Positions 5,165 through 5,661 of a DNA stretch of 5,661 nucleotides are shown piece by piece. Within the stretch, counting starts at the first letter, position 1. Every line of letters starts with the position of its first letter. The stretch spans positions 1 to 5,661 of the forward strand of contig CAKKQI010000389.1 in the NCBI GenBank assembly GCA_919901895.1. Direction: 5' to 3'. Origin of the DNA: Candidatus Brocadiaceae bacterium. Its GTDB lineage: Bacteria; Planctomycetota; MHYJ01; JACQXL01; CAKKQI01. The position numbers and the translations under genes are program-made. The notes beneath the pieces are model-generated. The model was not told the DNA's origin, did no database searches, and was given only the letters and a program-made list of their open reading frames with translations.

Positions 5165-5220
5165 TGAACTGCTGAACTGCTGAACTGCTGAACTGTTGGA
5201 CTGTTGGACTGTTGGACTTC
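5165..5220 (+). repeat. Seven tandem copies of an 8-bp unit
   Basis: Starting at 5165: TGAACTGC three times, TGAACTGT once, TGGACTGT twice, TGGACTTC once, with no gaps. The change from TGAA to TGGA and from GC to GT happens stepwise, as expected of slippage followed by point mutation. The array ends 22 nt before the aspS start and occupies most of its upstream region. It is noncoding on the plus strand in the aspS frame. Confidence 0.85.
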
Positions 5221-5242
5221 TTAACGGCTGGACTATTACGAT

Positions 5243-5661
5243 ATGTTTAAACGAACGCATACCTGCAACGAATTAAGGGCACCTGATGTTAATAAGACTG
5301 TCTGCCTGAACGGCTGGGTTAAGAGCCGGCGGGACCACGGCCATATTATCTTTGTTGACCTCTCGGACCGTTACGGTATTACCCAACTGGTTTTTAATTT
5401 CCAGCAAAGACCTGACATTCACAAACAGGCGGAATTGCTTAAGCCCAATTATGTCATTGCCGTAAAAGGTAAGGTCATTGCGCGGCTTCAGGAGTATGAA
5501 AACCCTAACCTCACTACTGGTAAAATAGAGATAACTGTTGAGGAATTGGAGATACTCTCTGTAAGTGACCCATTGCCGGTGGATATTGATTCCTCATGTC
5601 CAAAATGTGGCAGTATCAATCTCAGTGAGTATAAAATATATGGTGGTCATAGTGGTGGTGC
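5243..5661 (+). CDS. aspS: Aspartyl-tRNA synthetase, N-terminal part (3' partial, odd tail)
   Basis: Class II synthetase that charges tRNA-Asp; only the N-terminal 139 codons fall in the window, of roughly 590 expected. The start motif RTHTCNELR (4-12), GWVKSRRDHGHIIFVDLSDRYGITQLVF (24-51) and ENPNLTTGKIEITVEELEIL (86-105) are the OB-fold anticodon-binding domain of bacterial-type AspRS. ATG 5243 precedes the motif directly; no Shine-Dalgarno site is evident. From about residue 117 the expected continuation (an acidic stretch, then a YRYLDLRR-type motif) is missing. The same open frame instead reads SSCPKCGSINLSEY and on to the edge. None of the three forward frames of the last 75 nt resembles AspRS. 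The gene is therefore either disrupted, unusually rearranged, or joined wrongly in assembly. Confidence 0.88.
   Translation, partial: MFKRTHTCNELRAPDVNKTVCLNGWVKSRRDHGHIIFVDLSDRYGITQLVFNFQQRPDIHKQAELLKPNYVIAVKGKVIARLQEYENPNLTTGKIEITVEELEILSVSDPLPVDIDSSCPKCGSINLSEYKIYGGHSGG
5591..5661 (+). other. Zinc-ribbon-like sequence replacing the AspRS continuation
   Basis: Codons 117-139 of the aspS frame give a CPKCGS knuckle (C119, C122) followed by a basic and glycine-rich stretch, with no AspRS resemblance. CPxCGS near the N-terminus is typical of IS1-like and IS1595-like transposases and of other zinc ribbons. A GTG at 5579 in the same frame could serve as a start. The window ends before a second cysteine pair could be seen, so the identity stays open. 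Confidence 0.4.

Noticed and set aside
5151..5183. Tiny frame beginning at ATG 5151 after GCGAGG
   Set aside because: It stops after ten codons inside the tandem repeat and has no coding character.
5099..5220. CRISPR array
   Set aside because: Units are 8 bp, contiguous or irregularly spaced, and there are no unique spacers of constant length.
5212..5239. Promoter TTGGAC, 16 nt, TATTAC just before aspS
   Set aside because: The -10 box ends 3 nt before the ATG, so transcription would begin at or past the start codon; the -35 match is part of the 8-bp repeat.

Overview
The window is a bacterial stretch in which every recognisable gene reads rightward: phosphoglycerate kinase (5' end missing), formamidopyrimidine-DNA glycosylase, a deoxyhypusine-synthase-like protein, an agmatinase, a Memo-family protein, and the first part of an aspartyl-tRNA synthetase that runs off the right edge. 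Moderate GC, weak or absent Shine-Dalgarno sites on several genes, repeat-rich spacers and the bacterial type of deoxyhypusine-synthase homologue suggest an uncultivated, environmental bacterial lineage (something like Omnitrophota, Elusimicrobiota or the Planctomycetes side of the tree). The sequence alone does not fix the phylum.

Layout. 1-1700: the pgk 3' part and mutM, separated by 8 nt and probably co-transcribed. 1701-1839: an AT-rich spacer with two small palindromes and a near-consensus promoter (TTGACA, 17 nt, TAAAAT). 1840-4003: the deoxyhypusine-synthase-like gene and speB, 37 nt apart, with a REP-like hairpin in the gap. 4004-4292: a gene-free spacer of 289 bp packed with palindromes (a 40-nt nested hairpin and a REP pair in opposite orientations), then a promoter and an AT-rich three-arm leader before the Memo gene. 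4293-5096: the Memo gene. 5097-5242: repeat DNA (CACGGATA copies, then seven copies of an 8-bp unit). 5243-5661: aspS, which stops resembling AspRS about 70 nt before the window ends.

How the genes fit together. The central pair looks like a polyamine module. Agmatinase makes putrescine from agmatine. The deoxyhypusine-synthase-like enzyme keeps the catalytic lysine but, by an alignment from memory, lacks several spermidine-contacting residues of the human enzyme, so it more likely moves aminobutyl groups between small polyamines (homospermidine-type chemistry) than modifies eIF5A. The flanking genes are housekeeping.

The most unusual signals are: (1) an in-frame array of about 31 codons built from tandem palindromic units inside speB, whose core GCGGGACAAG recurs in the spacer just downstream of the same gene; (2) the abrupt switch of the aspS reading frame into a CPKCG zinc-ribbon-like sequence at about 5591; (3) a possible translational switch in the Memo leader; (4) REP/BIME-like hairpins. 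I found no CRISPR array, no tRNA or rRNA gene, and no complete mobile element.
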